The notes under the pieces were generated by a model, which did not search any database, had not been told where the DNA came from, and was given only the letters and a program-made list of their open reading frames with translations. Both the position numbers and the translations under genes were made by a program. Positions 7,062 through 13,554 of a stretch of DNA of 13,884 bases are shown piece by piece. Within the stretch, counting starts at the first letter, position 1; every line of letters starts with the position of its first letter. Source of the DNA: an uncultured bacterium (lineage in GTDB: Bacteria > Cyanobacteriota > Vampirovibrionia > Gastranaerophilales > Gastranaerophilaceae); assembly GCA_900554385.1 (NCBI GenBank), contig USHE01000027.1:1-13884 (forward strand), in the 5' to 3' direction.

Positions 7062-7697
7062 ATGAAGAAAGTACTTTTACTTGCATCTTTACTTCTAATA
7101 TCAAATCAGGTATTTGCTTATGATTATACAGATACCGTAAGGAATGCACTTTCTATTGACCAACAGGTAAACTATTCACCGAAGACTAAAGAATGGGTTA
7201 GGAACTCAAATCCTGACGGCATAAGTTTCAGAAAAGACGTTACATCCGGAACGGGAAGCTTCTCTATATTTGATAATAACGGCAAATTTTACGACTCAAA
7301 TACGACTTATGAATTTTTTGACGGGAAAAAACTCATCGGTCACAATATGCACATTTTGAAATTTTTTGAACTTGGTTTTAATGAGAAGATAACCTATAGA
7401 GAACTTACCCCTGACGAAATAAAAGGTTACTTCCCAGATGTAGAACTTGTCTATATTTCACAGTTTAAAAACAACAAAATTGTTTTAAAAAAGCCAAAAA
7501 ACGAGAAAAAAGCGTACCTGCTTGTAAATGACACAGACCGTGATTTTTACAAATATTCTTTTGAAAATTCAGAATACAAAGATGAATACATACGTGGACT
7601 TTTCGAAGTTGAAAAACCTCAAACCTTGATTTTCTCACACTTTGGAAGCAGAGATAAATTATTCCCGATTTTGAAAATAAAAATTAAAAATGACTAA
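7062..7697 (+). CDS. Secreted/periplasmic protein of unknown function
   Basis: 211 residues with a classical signal peptide: MKK, a leucine-rich core, and a signal peptidase I site after VFA (residues 17-19), giving a mature protein that starts YDYTDT. No lipobox is present. The mature part is rich in Lys, Asp, Phe and Tyr, has no cysteine that I can see, and probably consists mostly of beta strands. I recognise no catalytic motif. A good ribosome site (AAGGAG) precedes the ATG by 7 bases. It is the second gene of an operon with the six-helix protein, so a joint envelope role is possible. Its TAA overlaps the TAG of the convergent LysM gene. Confidence 0.85.
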   Translation: MKKVLLLASLLLISNQVFAYDYTDTVRNALSIDQQVNYSPKTKEWVRNSNPDGISFRKDVTSGTGSFSIFDNNGKFYDSNTTYEFFDGKKLIGHNMHILKFFELGFNEKITYRELTPDEIKGYFPDVELVYISQFKNNKIVLKKPKNEKKAYLLVNDTDRDFYKYSFENSEYKDEYIRGLFEVEKPQTLIFSHFGSRDKLFPILKIKIKND

Positions 7698-8392
7698 TAT
7701 GACAGCTCAGCCTTTTGAGTAAGCTGTTTTAGAATATTGTGAAGCTCGGCAAGCTCTTGCTTATCGAGCTTTCCTACTTTTATCTGCCTTACATAGTTAT
7801 CAATTACAATATTACCTTTTGCATCAATATCATAATCGTATTTTATAGGATTGATTTGCTTTTCATCATCATAAGAAATTTTGCTGACATTTCCCTGTTT
7901 ATCAAGACGAAAAGTTACAAGCGGATGTTTTCGGGAATAATAGCCTGTTTCAGGATTTTTATAATCATTATAAACGTGATACAAATTCATACTGCGCGGA
8001 TATGCCATTTCTGTAAAGACTGTCTTATCTGTAAGAATTTGCTCTTTCAACGACATAATACTTTTTTCAGCGGAAGTTCGTTCGCGAACTGTTGATTTAG
8101 GGTTAAATTGCTTAAGTTTTGCTGCACCTGAAGCTTCCGGCATATAAATTTTATCAGAAACTTTAAGCCCGTTCATTTTTTCTACTGTATCAAGGTTATT
8201 CAGCTTAGCTATCAACAACATATAGTCGCTAATCTGCTGATTAGTCGCCTTATCATTATTCAACGCTTTCTTAGCCAAATTCCAAAGATTATCACCATTC
8301 TTCAAAGTATGAACATCCCCGCGTTTTACGTCAGGAAGCCTGTCCATTACATAATTAATATAAGCCTGTTGTGAAGAAATCTTATCAACCAT
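7694..8392 (-). CDS. LysM-domain protein without signal peptide
   Basis: 232 residues. Residues about 27-85 form a LysM-type glycan-binding module: HTLKNGDNLWNLAKKAL gives the first strand and helix, and LKVSDKIYMP gives the closing strand. The loop between them is longer than usual, with an extra helix at about 52-70. The C-terminal part (about 130-232) contains repeated DxxGN strand motifs (DKQGNVSKISYD and DAKGNIVIDN) and looks like a small beta-sheet domain I cannot name. LysM proteins usually act on peptidoglycan, yet there is no signal sequence or membrane helix. It may be exported by another route, or act inside the cell or during lysis. The ATG has GGGGGA 7 bases upstream. No terminator follows; it converges with the 7062 gene. 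Confidence 0.85.
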   Translation of the reverse strand: MVDKISSQQAYINYVMDRLPDVKRGDVHTLKNGDNLWNLAKKALNNDKATNQQISDYMLLIAKLNNLDTVEKMNGLKVSDKIYMPEASGAAKLKQFNPKSTVRERTSAEKSIMSLKEQILTDKTVFTEMAYPRSMNLYHVYNDYKNPETGYYSRKHPLVTFRLDKQGNVSKISYDDEKQINPIKYDYDIDAKGNIVIDNYVRQIKVGKLDKQELAELHNILKQLTQKAELSY

Positions 8393-8448
8393 ATTTAATC
8401 CCCCATAAATTTCCCCATATTTTTATAAAGTATTTTCAACATGAAAAA

Positions 8449-8476
8449 TTGCCTTATTTTTAAAATAAAGTATAAT
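8449..8476 (+). promoter_or_regulatory. Promoter of the 8486 gene, probably giving a leaderless mRNA
   Basis: TTGCCT at 8449-8454 and a perfect TATAAT at 8471-8476, spacer 16 bp. The predicted start (about 8482-8484) falls within a few bases of the ATG at 8486, and no Shine-Dalgarno sequence lies between. Confidence 0.6.
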
Positions 8477-8485
8477 TAAGTTAAC

Positions 8486-8935
8486 ATGTTTAAAAGATTT
8501 ATAACACTACTCACGATTTTATTTACAGTTATACAGCCTGTTGAAAGCGCACCACAGCAGAACGGTTTCAGTGGAAAATTTATAAAGAAATTTCAAAACT
8601 GCGAAGTGTATGCTGAACCCTATACATTTAATATGTACGGAACAGTTTTTCACGATTTCAAGCAAATTCTTGGCTGGAACGGAAATTACTGCGGCTATAA
8701 GCAAGTAACCGGTACAGCAAACGGACAACTCATGGTAACCTGCCGTTTCAACAAAACTAACGTTAATACTCTATACAAAGCACTATTATTAAAACCTGAT
8801 AAATATGGTAAGGACAATCCCACAGAAAAAATTTGGCAGCAACACATGCATAACCCCGAACTATGTAAATTTGAACGTTCAGAATACTACAGTAAAGGTT
8901 TTAGGGTTGATGAAAAATATTTGCCTGATTTCTAA
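8486..8935 (+). CDS. Small secreted four-cysteine protein of unknown function
   Basis: 149 residues. The N-terminus is a signal peptide (KRF, then a hydrophobic LLTILFTVI core) with likely cleavage after VESA (about residue 22). The mature part has four cysteines in QNCEVY, NYCGYK, VTCRF and ELCKF, an even number that suits two disulfide bonds in the periplasm or outside the cell. I do not recognise a family. The start is fixed by the signal peptide even though no ribosome site precedes it; the -10 box ends 9 bases before the ATG. No clear terminator follows. It is divergent from the LysM gene, with only 93 bases between them, so the two may share a control region. Confidence 0.8.
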   Translation: MFKRFITLLTILFTVIQPVESAPQQNGFSGKFIKKFQNCEVYAEPYTFNMYGTVFHDFKQILGWNGNYCGYKQVTGTANGQLMVTCRFNKTNVNTLYKALLLKPDKYGKDNPTEKIWQQHMHNPELCKFERSEYYSKGFRVDEKYLPDF

Positions 8936-9023
8936 AGTTTTGTAAAATTAAGCGTTATTTATTAAAGTTTTTCGGGAATATTCCGTACATAACCTTGTGA
9001 AGGTAATTAAGGAGTATTTATTT

Positions 9024-9197
9024 ATGTACGATTATGAAGAATTAAAACAATCAATTAATAGCAAAAGAGAAGAAGATTTTAACGCATTAAAAGCGGAAAT
9101 TAACGGTCTTGAAAGCTTTTTTGAAAAATGCTTCAAAGTATTTTTTGAAAATTCCGCAGCAAAATCAGAACGGGATTTCAACGTAACATCACTTTAA
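9024..9197 (+). CDS. Small charged protein, 57 residues, unknown function
   Basis: The ATG at 9024 is chosen because AAGGAG (9009-9014) lies 9 bases upstream; the frame can be extended to a GTG at 8997 but that start has no ribosome site. The product is mostly charged and helical (EELKQSINSKREEDFNALKA), with a Phe-rich second half and one cysteine. It has no signal peptide or membrane helix. I cannot assign a function. The good ribosome site and the terminator directly after it argue that it is a real, separately transcribed gene. Confidence 0.6.
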   Translation: MYDYEELKQSINSKREEDFNALKAEINGLESFFEKCFKVFFENSAAKSERDFNVTSL

Positions 9198-9202
9198 TAC
9201 TA

Positions 9203-9233
9203 AAAAAAGACGGTTTATATAACCGTCTTTTTT
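9203..9233. terminator. Bidirectional Rho-independent terminator
   Basis: A 13-bp stem (AAAAAAGACGGTT at 9203-9215 paired with 9221-9233) has a TATAT loop and T-runs on both strands. It ends the 57-residue gene on the plus strand and the five-gene operon on the minus strand. The last bases of the stem overlap the TAA of the convergent 9232-9840 gene. Confidence 0.9.
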
Positions 9234-9840
9234 ATTTTAATTCAACTTTTATAAATCCGTCCTTAGTATAAACATCCGCACTAAATTTTGCATTTTCATA
9301 ACCGTTAGGGGGAATATCTACAGCCACAGTACGTTTCATCATTCTTATCACGGTATTATTAAAAAGATTTCCGCCTTTTTCTTTATACAAACGGCGATTG
9401 GTCAGTTTTCCGTGTTTATTTATTCTAAATTCAATTCTGCACCGCCCGTCTTCTAGACTCTGCAAATCCTCAATATTTGAATATAGCGCATTTTGCACAG
9501 AGGATTTATATATTCCTATTTTACTTTCGCGGCTATAAGAATATGCTGGTGTATCATCCCAAATTTTATCAATAGCAGGAATTTCCTTAATTTGTTCTAC
9601 GGTTTTTGCCTGCGGATTAACCTGCTTTGAATGCGTTTGTGGCGGATTTGTACCAAAAAACACCCAGCCTGAAAGGGCAAGACAGCCTGCAAATATTCCA
9701 TACGACAATAACTGCTTTGGGTCTAATTTGACACCTGAATGTAATGAGTTTTCTATAATTTCTTCAAACTCATCGTTTCCGCAATCACAGTATTGGACAT
9801 TCGTTTTATGCAATTTCTGGCAAACTGTACACTTAAACAT
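9232..9840 (-). CDS. Zinc-ribbon, single-helix protein with TonB/TolA-like C-terminal domain
   Basis: 202 residues in three parts. Residues 4-20 hold C4-x2-C7 and C18-x-C20, a small zinc ribbon on the cytoplasmic side. Residues about 45-63 form one membrane helix. A linker with prolines follows. Residues about 108-196 resemble the TonB/TolA C-terminal fold: GRCRIEFRINKHGKL, then an Asn-rich helix with RMMKRTV, then a VDIPPNG turn. TonB itself energises outer-membrane receptors through ExbB/ExbD, but those partners are not here, and a zinc ribbon at the N-terminus is unusual. A role as an envelope-spanning scaffold or signal transmitter is inferred. It is the last gene of the operon, 54 bases after the 47-residue peptide gene, and ends in the terminator stem. 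No clear ribosome site precedes the ATG. Confidence 0.8.
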   Translation of the reverse strand: MFKCTVCQKLHKTNVQYCDCGNDEFEEIIENSLHSGVKLDPKQLLSYGIFAGCLALSGWVFFGTNPPQTHSKQVNPQAKTVEQIKEIPAIDKIWDDTPAYSYSRESKIGIYKSSVQNALYSNIEDLQSLEDGRCRIEFRINKHGKLTNRRLYKEKGGNLFNNTVIRMMKRTVAVDIPPNGYENAKFSADVYTKDGFIKVELK

Positions 9841-9894
9841 AGCAACATTCTATTACAGAACCTAACACCAACAATCATACTAACAAATGAAATT

Positions 9895-10038
9895 TTACCT
9901 GTTATTCTTCACTAATTGCTGAATTTGGAGAATTACAGTTTTATTTATCTGCGGTTTACTGATGGCAGCAACAACAGTCACTAGAACTACCCCTGAAATA
10001 ATAAACCCTACAATATATTTCAACAAATCTTTATTCAT
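9895..10038 (-). CDS. Small single-pass membrane protein, 47 residues
   Basis: This short gene reads MNKDLLKYIVGFIISGVVLV and continues to a basic tail ending VKNNR. Residues about 8-26 form one hydrophobic helix, and a polar C-terminal segment follows (SKPQINKT). The ATG overlaps the last 8 bases of the upstream TonB-like gene (ATGAATAA), and AAAGGG lies 9 bases upstream of it inside that gene, which indicates translational coupling. It fills the gap between two TonB-like genes in the same operon and is probably a small subunit of their complex. No homologue is recognised. Confidence 0.65.
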   Translation of the reverse strand: MNKDLLKYIVGFIISGVVLVTVVAAISKPQINKTVILQIQQLVKNNR

Positions 10039-10714
10039 AAACATTCACCCTTTCAAAATCGTTAAAATCACCTGGGTTTGAAAGCGTAGTTTCAAGACCA
10101 ATACCAAACATGCCTTTAACAGTCGTTGATTCTCTCTCCGAACCTTTTGGAAATTCGAGCAGCTGAGAATATTCCAATTTTTCAATTACTGCCGTTATCT
10201 TTTCGGAAGCTTCCTTTAAATATAAAGGATTTGAACAGAATACTTTTATATTAGAAATATGTCTATATTTATCAACCTTAAATGAAAAATAAAAAAATGT
10301 TCCAAGCGAGCCATCCACCTGAGATTGCATCATTATTTCATTTTGAATATCACTTCTCCACTTGTTCCACGCAATTTGTTCCTCACGCTTGTTTAATGGT
10401 TTTACAACATTGTCTTCTGTTTCTTTGACAATTTCTTTTAGAGGCTCTATAGCTTCTGCAGGAATTTCTGACGGAATAATCTTTGTTTCAATCTTTTCAG
10501 TTGCAAAATCCGAAGGCTCAATTTTTACATCTCTTTTTTTAACTTTATTACTATCATAAACAATTTGCTTTGGCTGAACCTTTTCAGAGTATCGCTGTAA
10601 TTTAAAGTCAGACGCCACAATAACAAACGGCTTGTGAAGCTTAGTCTTTGCCACGCCGGAAATAATCGTCATAAATATAAATGCTGTTATTAAAAATATC
10701 TTTAAAGCTTTCAT
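10031..10714 (-). CDS. Periplasmic TonB/TolA-like protein with N-terminal signal anchor
   Basis: 227 residues. Residues about 5-22 are a hydrophobic export signal or anchor. Residues about 40-115 form a Lys/Glu/Pro-rich linker (KIEPSDF, IIPSEIPAEAIEP), as in the extended spacers of TonB and TolA. Residues about 116-205 look like a TolA/TonB C-terminal domain: NKWRSDIQNEI, then FYFSFKVDKYRHISNIKVF, SNPLYLKEAS, an alpha helix, and LEFPKGSERESTTVKGMF. The pattern of strand, SNP, helix and FP-GS-R is what I expect of TonB-C families. It begins 2 bases after the stop of the FHA-like gene and overlaps the 47-residue gene. A periplasmic reach from the inner membrane towards the outer membrane is inferred. 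Confidence 0.8.
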   Translation of the reverse strand: MKALKIFLITAFIFMTIISGVAKTKLHKPFVIVASDFKLQRYSEKVQPKQIVYDSNKVKKRDVKIEPSDFATEKIETKIIPSEIPAEAIEPLKEIVKETEDNVVKPLNKREEQIAWNKWRSDIQNEIMMQSQVDGSLGTFFYFSFKVDKYRHISNIKVFCSNPLYLKEASEKITAVIEKLEYSQLLEFPKGSERESTTVKGMFGIGLETTLSNPGDFNDFERVNVYE

Positions 10715-10716
10715 AG

Positions 10717-12318
10717 TTAATCTTTATCAATTTTAGCAATCAATTCGTCGCACGCATAAATATCGAAATTAGTCTGACTCAAAAGAATTGTTTCGGCAAG
10801 AAGCAATGCAGTAGGAACTAAAGCTGCTATAAAGCTCAATGCCAAACCTTTGAAATCGCCTCCGATTTCAGTCATAAAATAAGAAACGTTCATTGTGAAT
10901 TCTATAAAGATAATAGTTAAGGCAATATACAAATATCGTCTGTTATCGGCACGAAGTTTCTTTACCCCTTCCAGCCCGAAAATATTTACGCCGTGCTGTC
11001 TGTAATCAATAAATCCGTCCTGCTTAATTACTTCGGAACCTTGAATTTTCTTTGAAGCAGTAAAGGCAGCCACAAAAGAAAAGAACGCAAAAATAATCAA
11101 AAATGTTGCAAGAACAAGGAATATCGGACTGAATCTCAAACCTGAAATTCTGACCCACCCTGCAGCTTCCGGAAAGCACATTGCCAGAGTATTAGAAACG
11201 CCATAAGCCAAAAACGGAGCAGTCAGTATTCCAAGAATAATTTCTCCTGCCGATTTTAACTGTAATGAGAATAATCTGTCTTTAATATTTCGGATTTTAG
11301 TATTACTTAAACTGTTTACATAACGTTCAATCCATACCCTATAGGCTTTCAGAACAGATTCAAAATCCTCTCTGAACTCAAGCGTATTTAATGTAGCCAT
11401 CCACTCTGAACTGTTACATTGAAAATACCCGCACGCAATTGCAACTGTTGCCATTATTCCAGTAAAGAACAGTGAAATGAATACTGCAAATGACATAAAA
11501 TTATTTACATTCATAAAATAAACAAGATTTACTGTATAAATTCCGACTAAAAATATAGCCGACAGCCACAACATAAAATTCTGCGCAATACGGGAAGTTT
11601 TTATGCTGTCTTTAACCACATTATTCTGTAGAAACAGACAAACACCCTGTTTCAGCATTAAACAAATCCCAAAAATTATAAACGAATACAAAACCCAAAC
11701 TTTTATATTTGTCGGCAGATAAAGATATTTTTCAGCCTCTTTAACAGTTAATCCCATCAGATAATTGGAAACCCCAAACGCATTTATAATAGCACAGGCA
11801 AACATTGCGATATGCAAAAATATACTGGTTTTTGAATTTGCACCAAGTTTACGGCGAAGTTCAGCAATAGAATAAGCGACTTGTTTAATAATAGCAACGC
11901 GGGCTTTCTCGATTGGTTCACGCTGTTTTTCTATTTTTACACGCGTAATTGTAGCAGTATCATTTCCGTATATGTGTTTCAAATCTTCTTCATTCAAATC
12001 TTCAGACTCAATAGTTGTAACAGACTTAACCTCCTGCGTAACTTTTATCCCGCAAAATTCTGTTGTATCTGCAAAAACTATCTTACAGACATTATTAATT
12101 TCTAATTTCTGCAAAGGTTTACCTTTAAATAATATTTTTTCATTATGGAAATTATTCATAACAAAACATTTACCGGTAATTTTATCAATTTGCACAGTTA
12201 AAAGAACGTCATACCCGACATTCACAATGAAATCGCAATTTGGATTGGACCCTATATTAATCAAGTCTTTATCATCAAAAGATTTTCTTTGAGATGAAGA
12301 TATAATTTCAACAGCCAT
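10717..12318 (-). CDS. Eight-helix membrane protein with degenerate FHA-like N-terminal domain
   Basis: 533 residues. Residues about 1-96 resemble a forkhead-associated domain: INIGSNPNCDFIVN (20-33) matches the opening IGRxxxCDI core, and the later strands FVMNNFHNEKILFKGKPL follow the usual order. However, the Arg after the core Gly is Ser here (S24), and the Ser-x-x-His motif is missing, so phosphothreonine binding is doubtful. A charged linker with coiled-coil potential (about 100-160) leads to about eight membrane helices (roughly 165-190, 207-229, 247-269, 273-297, 359-380, 396-420, 462-482 and 490-513). A soluble loop with a conserved-looking helix lies at about 303-355. It is not an ExbB/TolQ type. 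AAAGG lies about 10 bases before the ATG. The gene sits between the VWA and TonB-like genes with gaps of 15 and 2 bases. The function is unknown. Confidence 0.75.
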   Translation of the reverse strand: MAVEIISSSQRKSFDDKDLINIGSNPNCDFIVNVGYDVLLTVQIDKITGKCFVMNNFHNEKILFKGKPLQKLEINNVCKIVFADTTEFCGIKVTQEVKSVTTIESEDLNEEDLKHIYGNDTATITRVKIEKQREPIEKARVAIIKQVAYSIAELRRKLGANSKTSIFLHIAMFACAIINAFGVSNYLMGLTVKEAEKYLYLPTNIKVWVLYSFIIFGICLMLKQGVCLFLQNNVVKDSIKTSRIAQNFMLWLSAIFLVGIYTVNLVYFMNVNNFMSFAVFISLFFTGIMATVAIACGYFQCNSSEWMATLNTLEFREDFESVLKAYRVWIERYVNSLSNTKIRNIKDRLFSLQLKSAGEIILGILTAPFLAYGVSNTLAMCFPEAAGWVRISGLRFSPIFLVLATFLIIFAFFSFVAAFTASKKIQGSEVIKQDGFIDYRQHGVNIFGLEGVKKLRADNRRYLYIALTIIFIEFTMNVSYFMTEIGGDFKGLALSFIAALVPTALLLAETILLSQTNFDIYACDELIAKIDKD

Positions 12319-12333
12319 AATAAAACAACCTTT

Positions 12334-13002
12334 CTATCTATCAAGTGCGTGAATAAAGCTTTTAACGGTCTTGTCAACATTTTGTTCCGGAGAGATTAAC
12401 AATTTCTTTTCACCAAGAACAGGACCTAATTTCTCTTTAACCATATCTAATTTTTCCGGATGTGCATACAAGAACATCATAGCTAAATCAGGTGCATATT
12501 TTTGAACATTTTTGACATTTTGCGGTAAAGTTTCCCAGTTAATCTGCTTTTCAACAGCACCCTCATTTTCCAAATCACCCAAAACGACAACCGCAGGCAA
12601 ATACCCTTCTTTTTTCATATTCAAAGCGTGAGAAAAAGCCTTTTTCAAACCTACGCCGTAAGCAGTACCATAATCTTTTTCATCATATTTCGTAAAAGCA
12701 TTCATCGCCTTATCAATTCCGGAGCCGTTAAAAGGTGCGCCCTCGTAGATGAGATAAGCGTCTTCTGAAACTCTGAGAATTTTCACAGTATCTTCCGGAT
12801 CTAAGATATTGCAAATCTGCCTAACTGTTTTCTTTTGTGCAGCTAAGCCTTTTTGATTTGAAGCGGAAGAATCCACCACAAAAATAACAGCAGAAGGCTT
12901 AAAATTATCGACTTTAATATTTCTGGCAACGCCATAAATCAGTCTTCCGATTACGGAAAAAGCAAGAATAAGTAATCCTATAATTATCAGTCTTTTATTC
13001 AT
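12334..13002 (-). CDS. Membrane-anchored von Willebrand factor A domain protein
   Basis: 222 residues. Residues about 4-24 form a single N-terminal helix that anchors the protein in the inner membrane. The rest is a VWA domain with a complete metal-ion-dependent adhesion site: D44-S-S46-A-S48 in VIFVVDSSAS, T113 in YGTAYGVGL, and D143 in VVVLGDLEN. VWA domains of this type bind Mg or Mn and hold partner proteins, often within large complexes. Comparable anchored VWA proteins occur beside MoxR ATPases (BatA/BatB), but no MoxR gene is present here. It is the first gene of a five-gene operon, followed after 15 bases by the FHA-like membrane protein. A weak AAGAG precedes the ATG. Confidence 0.9.
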   Translation of the reverse strand: MNKRLIIIGLLILAFSVIGRLIYGVARNIKVDNFKPSAVIFVVDSSASNQKGLAAQKKTVRQICNILDPEDTVKILRVSEDAYLIYEGAPFNGSGIDKAMNAFTKYDEKDYGTAYGVGLKKAFSHALNMKKEGYLPAVVVLGDLENEGAVEKQINWETLPQNVKNVQKYAPDLAMMFLYAHPEKLDMVKEKLGPVLGEKKLLISPEQNVDKTVKSFIHALDR

Positions 13003-13023
13003 ATACCAACTCTTTTTTATACA

Positions 13024-13052
13024 ATATTAGCATATTTTGATTATAAAATCAA
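13024..13052 (-). promoter_or_regulatory. Promoter of the VWA-FHA-TonB operon
   Basis: On the minus strand: -35 TTGATT (13047-13052), 17-bp spacer, extended -10 TGC-TAATAT (TAATAT at 13024-13029). It lies 22 bases before the VWA start and back to back with the plus-strand promoter at 13055-13084. Confidence 0.6.
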
Positions 13053-13054
13053 TA

Positions 13055-13084
13055 TTGATATAATTTTCAAGCTTATGGTATAAT
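13055..13084 (+). promoter_or_regulatory. Strong-looking promoter before the LytTR fragment
   Basis: TTGATA at 13055-13060, an 18-bp spacer, and an extended -10 TGG-TATAAT with TATAAT at 13079-13084. A ribosome site AAGGAG (13098-13103) and an ATG at 13108 follow in good register. The signals are intact even though the coding sequence behind them is a fragment. Confidence 0.6.
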
Positions 13085-13107
13085 TGTTTTACACAAAAGG
13101 AGAGAGT

Positions 13108-13554
13108 ATGGAAAAAGCATTTGAATTAAGCATAGTATTTATAACAGCATATAAAGAACATGCAGTAGATGCATTTGAGTTAGAAGCGTTTGATTATATA
13201 TTAAAGCCTTATTCTGATGATAGGATAATATCTATGTTAAATAAACTAGAAAAAAGCTACTCTAGTAATATAAGTATAGATAACAAGTTAGAAGAAGAAA
13301 AAAAGTTTGTTCAAAAATCAAAAGCTTCAAGTATTAGTTTATGGAAAAATGATAAGTTAAGAGTGGTTAATATAAAAGATATATATTACTGTGAAGCTAG
13401 AGAAAGAGAAACTATAGTATATACAAAAGATAGTGAGTATATCGTAATAGAATCAATAAAGGAATTTGAATAAAATTTGGATACAAACCTATTTTTTAAA
13501 ACACATAGGTCTTATATAGTAAATGTATCTAAGATAAATGAAATAATACCTTGG
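13108..13554 (+). pseudogene. Headless LytTR-family response regulator fragment with in-frame stop
   Basis: The readable product of about 121 residues begins at the ATG at 13108. It contains only the C-terminal part of a receiver domain: IVFITAYKEHAVDAFEL (conserved Thr) and DYILKPY (conserved Lys). The Asp pocket and the phosphorylation site are missing. A linker follows, then the first half of a LytTR DNA-binding domain (KDIYYCEARERETIVYT). A TAA at 13471 interrupts it, but the same frame continues with LDTNLFFKTHRSYIVNVSKI and NEIIPW, the exact second part of LytTR, up to 13554, so a single substitution probably made the stop. The domain is then cut off and unrelated sequence follows. G+C in two hand-counted lines is about 23-25%, lower than the rest of the window. 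LytTR regulators are most common in Firmicutes; transfer or a chimeric join is suspected. Confidence 0.75.

Noticed and set aside
7739..8095. 118-codon plus-strand frame opposite the LysM gene
   Set aside because: Ile- and Tyr-rich product typical of antisense AT-rich DNA; the LysM module on the other strand is the real coding signal.
11881..12292. Two overlapping plus-strand frames opposite the FHA-like gene
   Set aside because: They are antisense to a frame with a recognisable domain and lack ribosome sites.
13084..13107. TTG start extending the LytTR fragment by 8 codons
   Set aside because: It overlaps the -10 box; the ATG at 13108 with AAGGAG upstream is far better.
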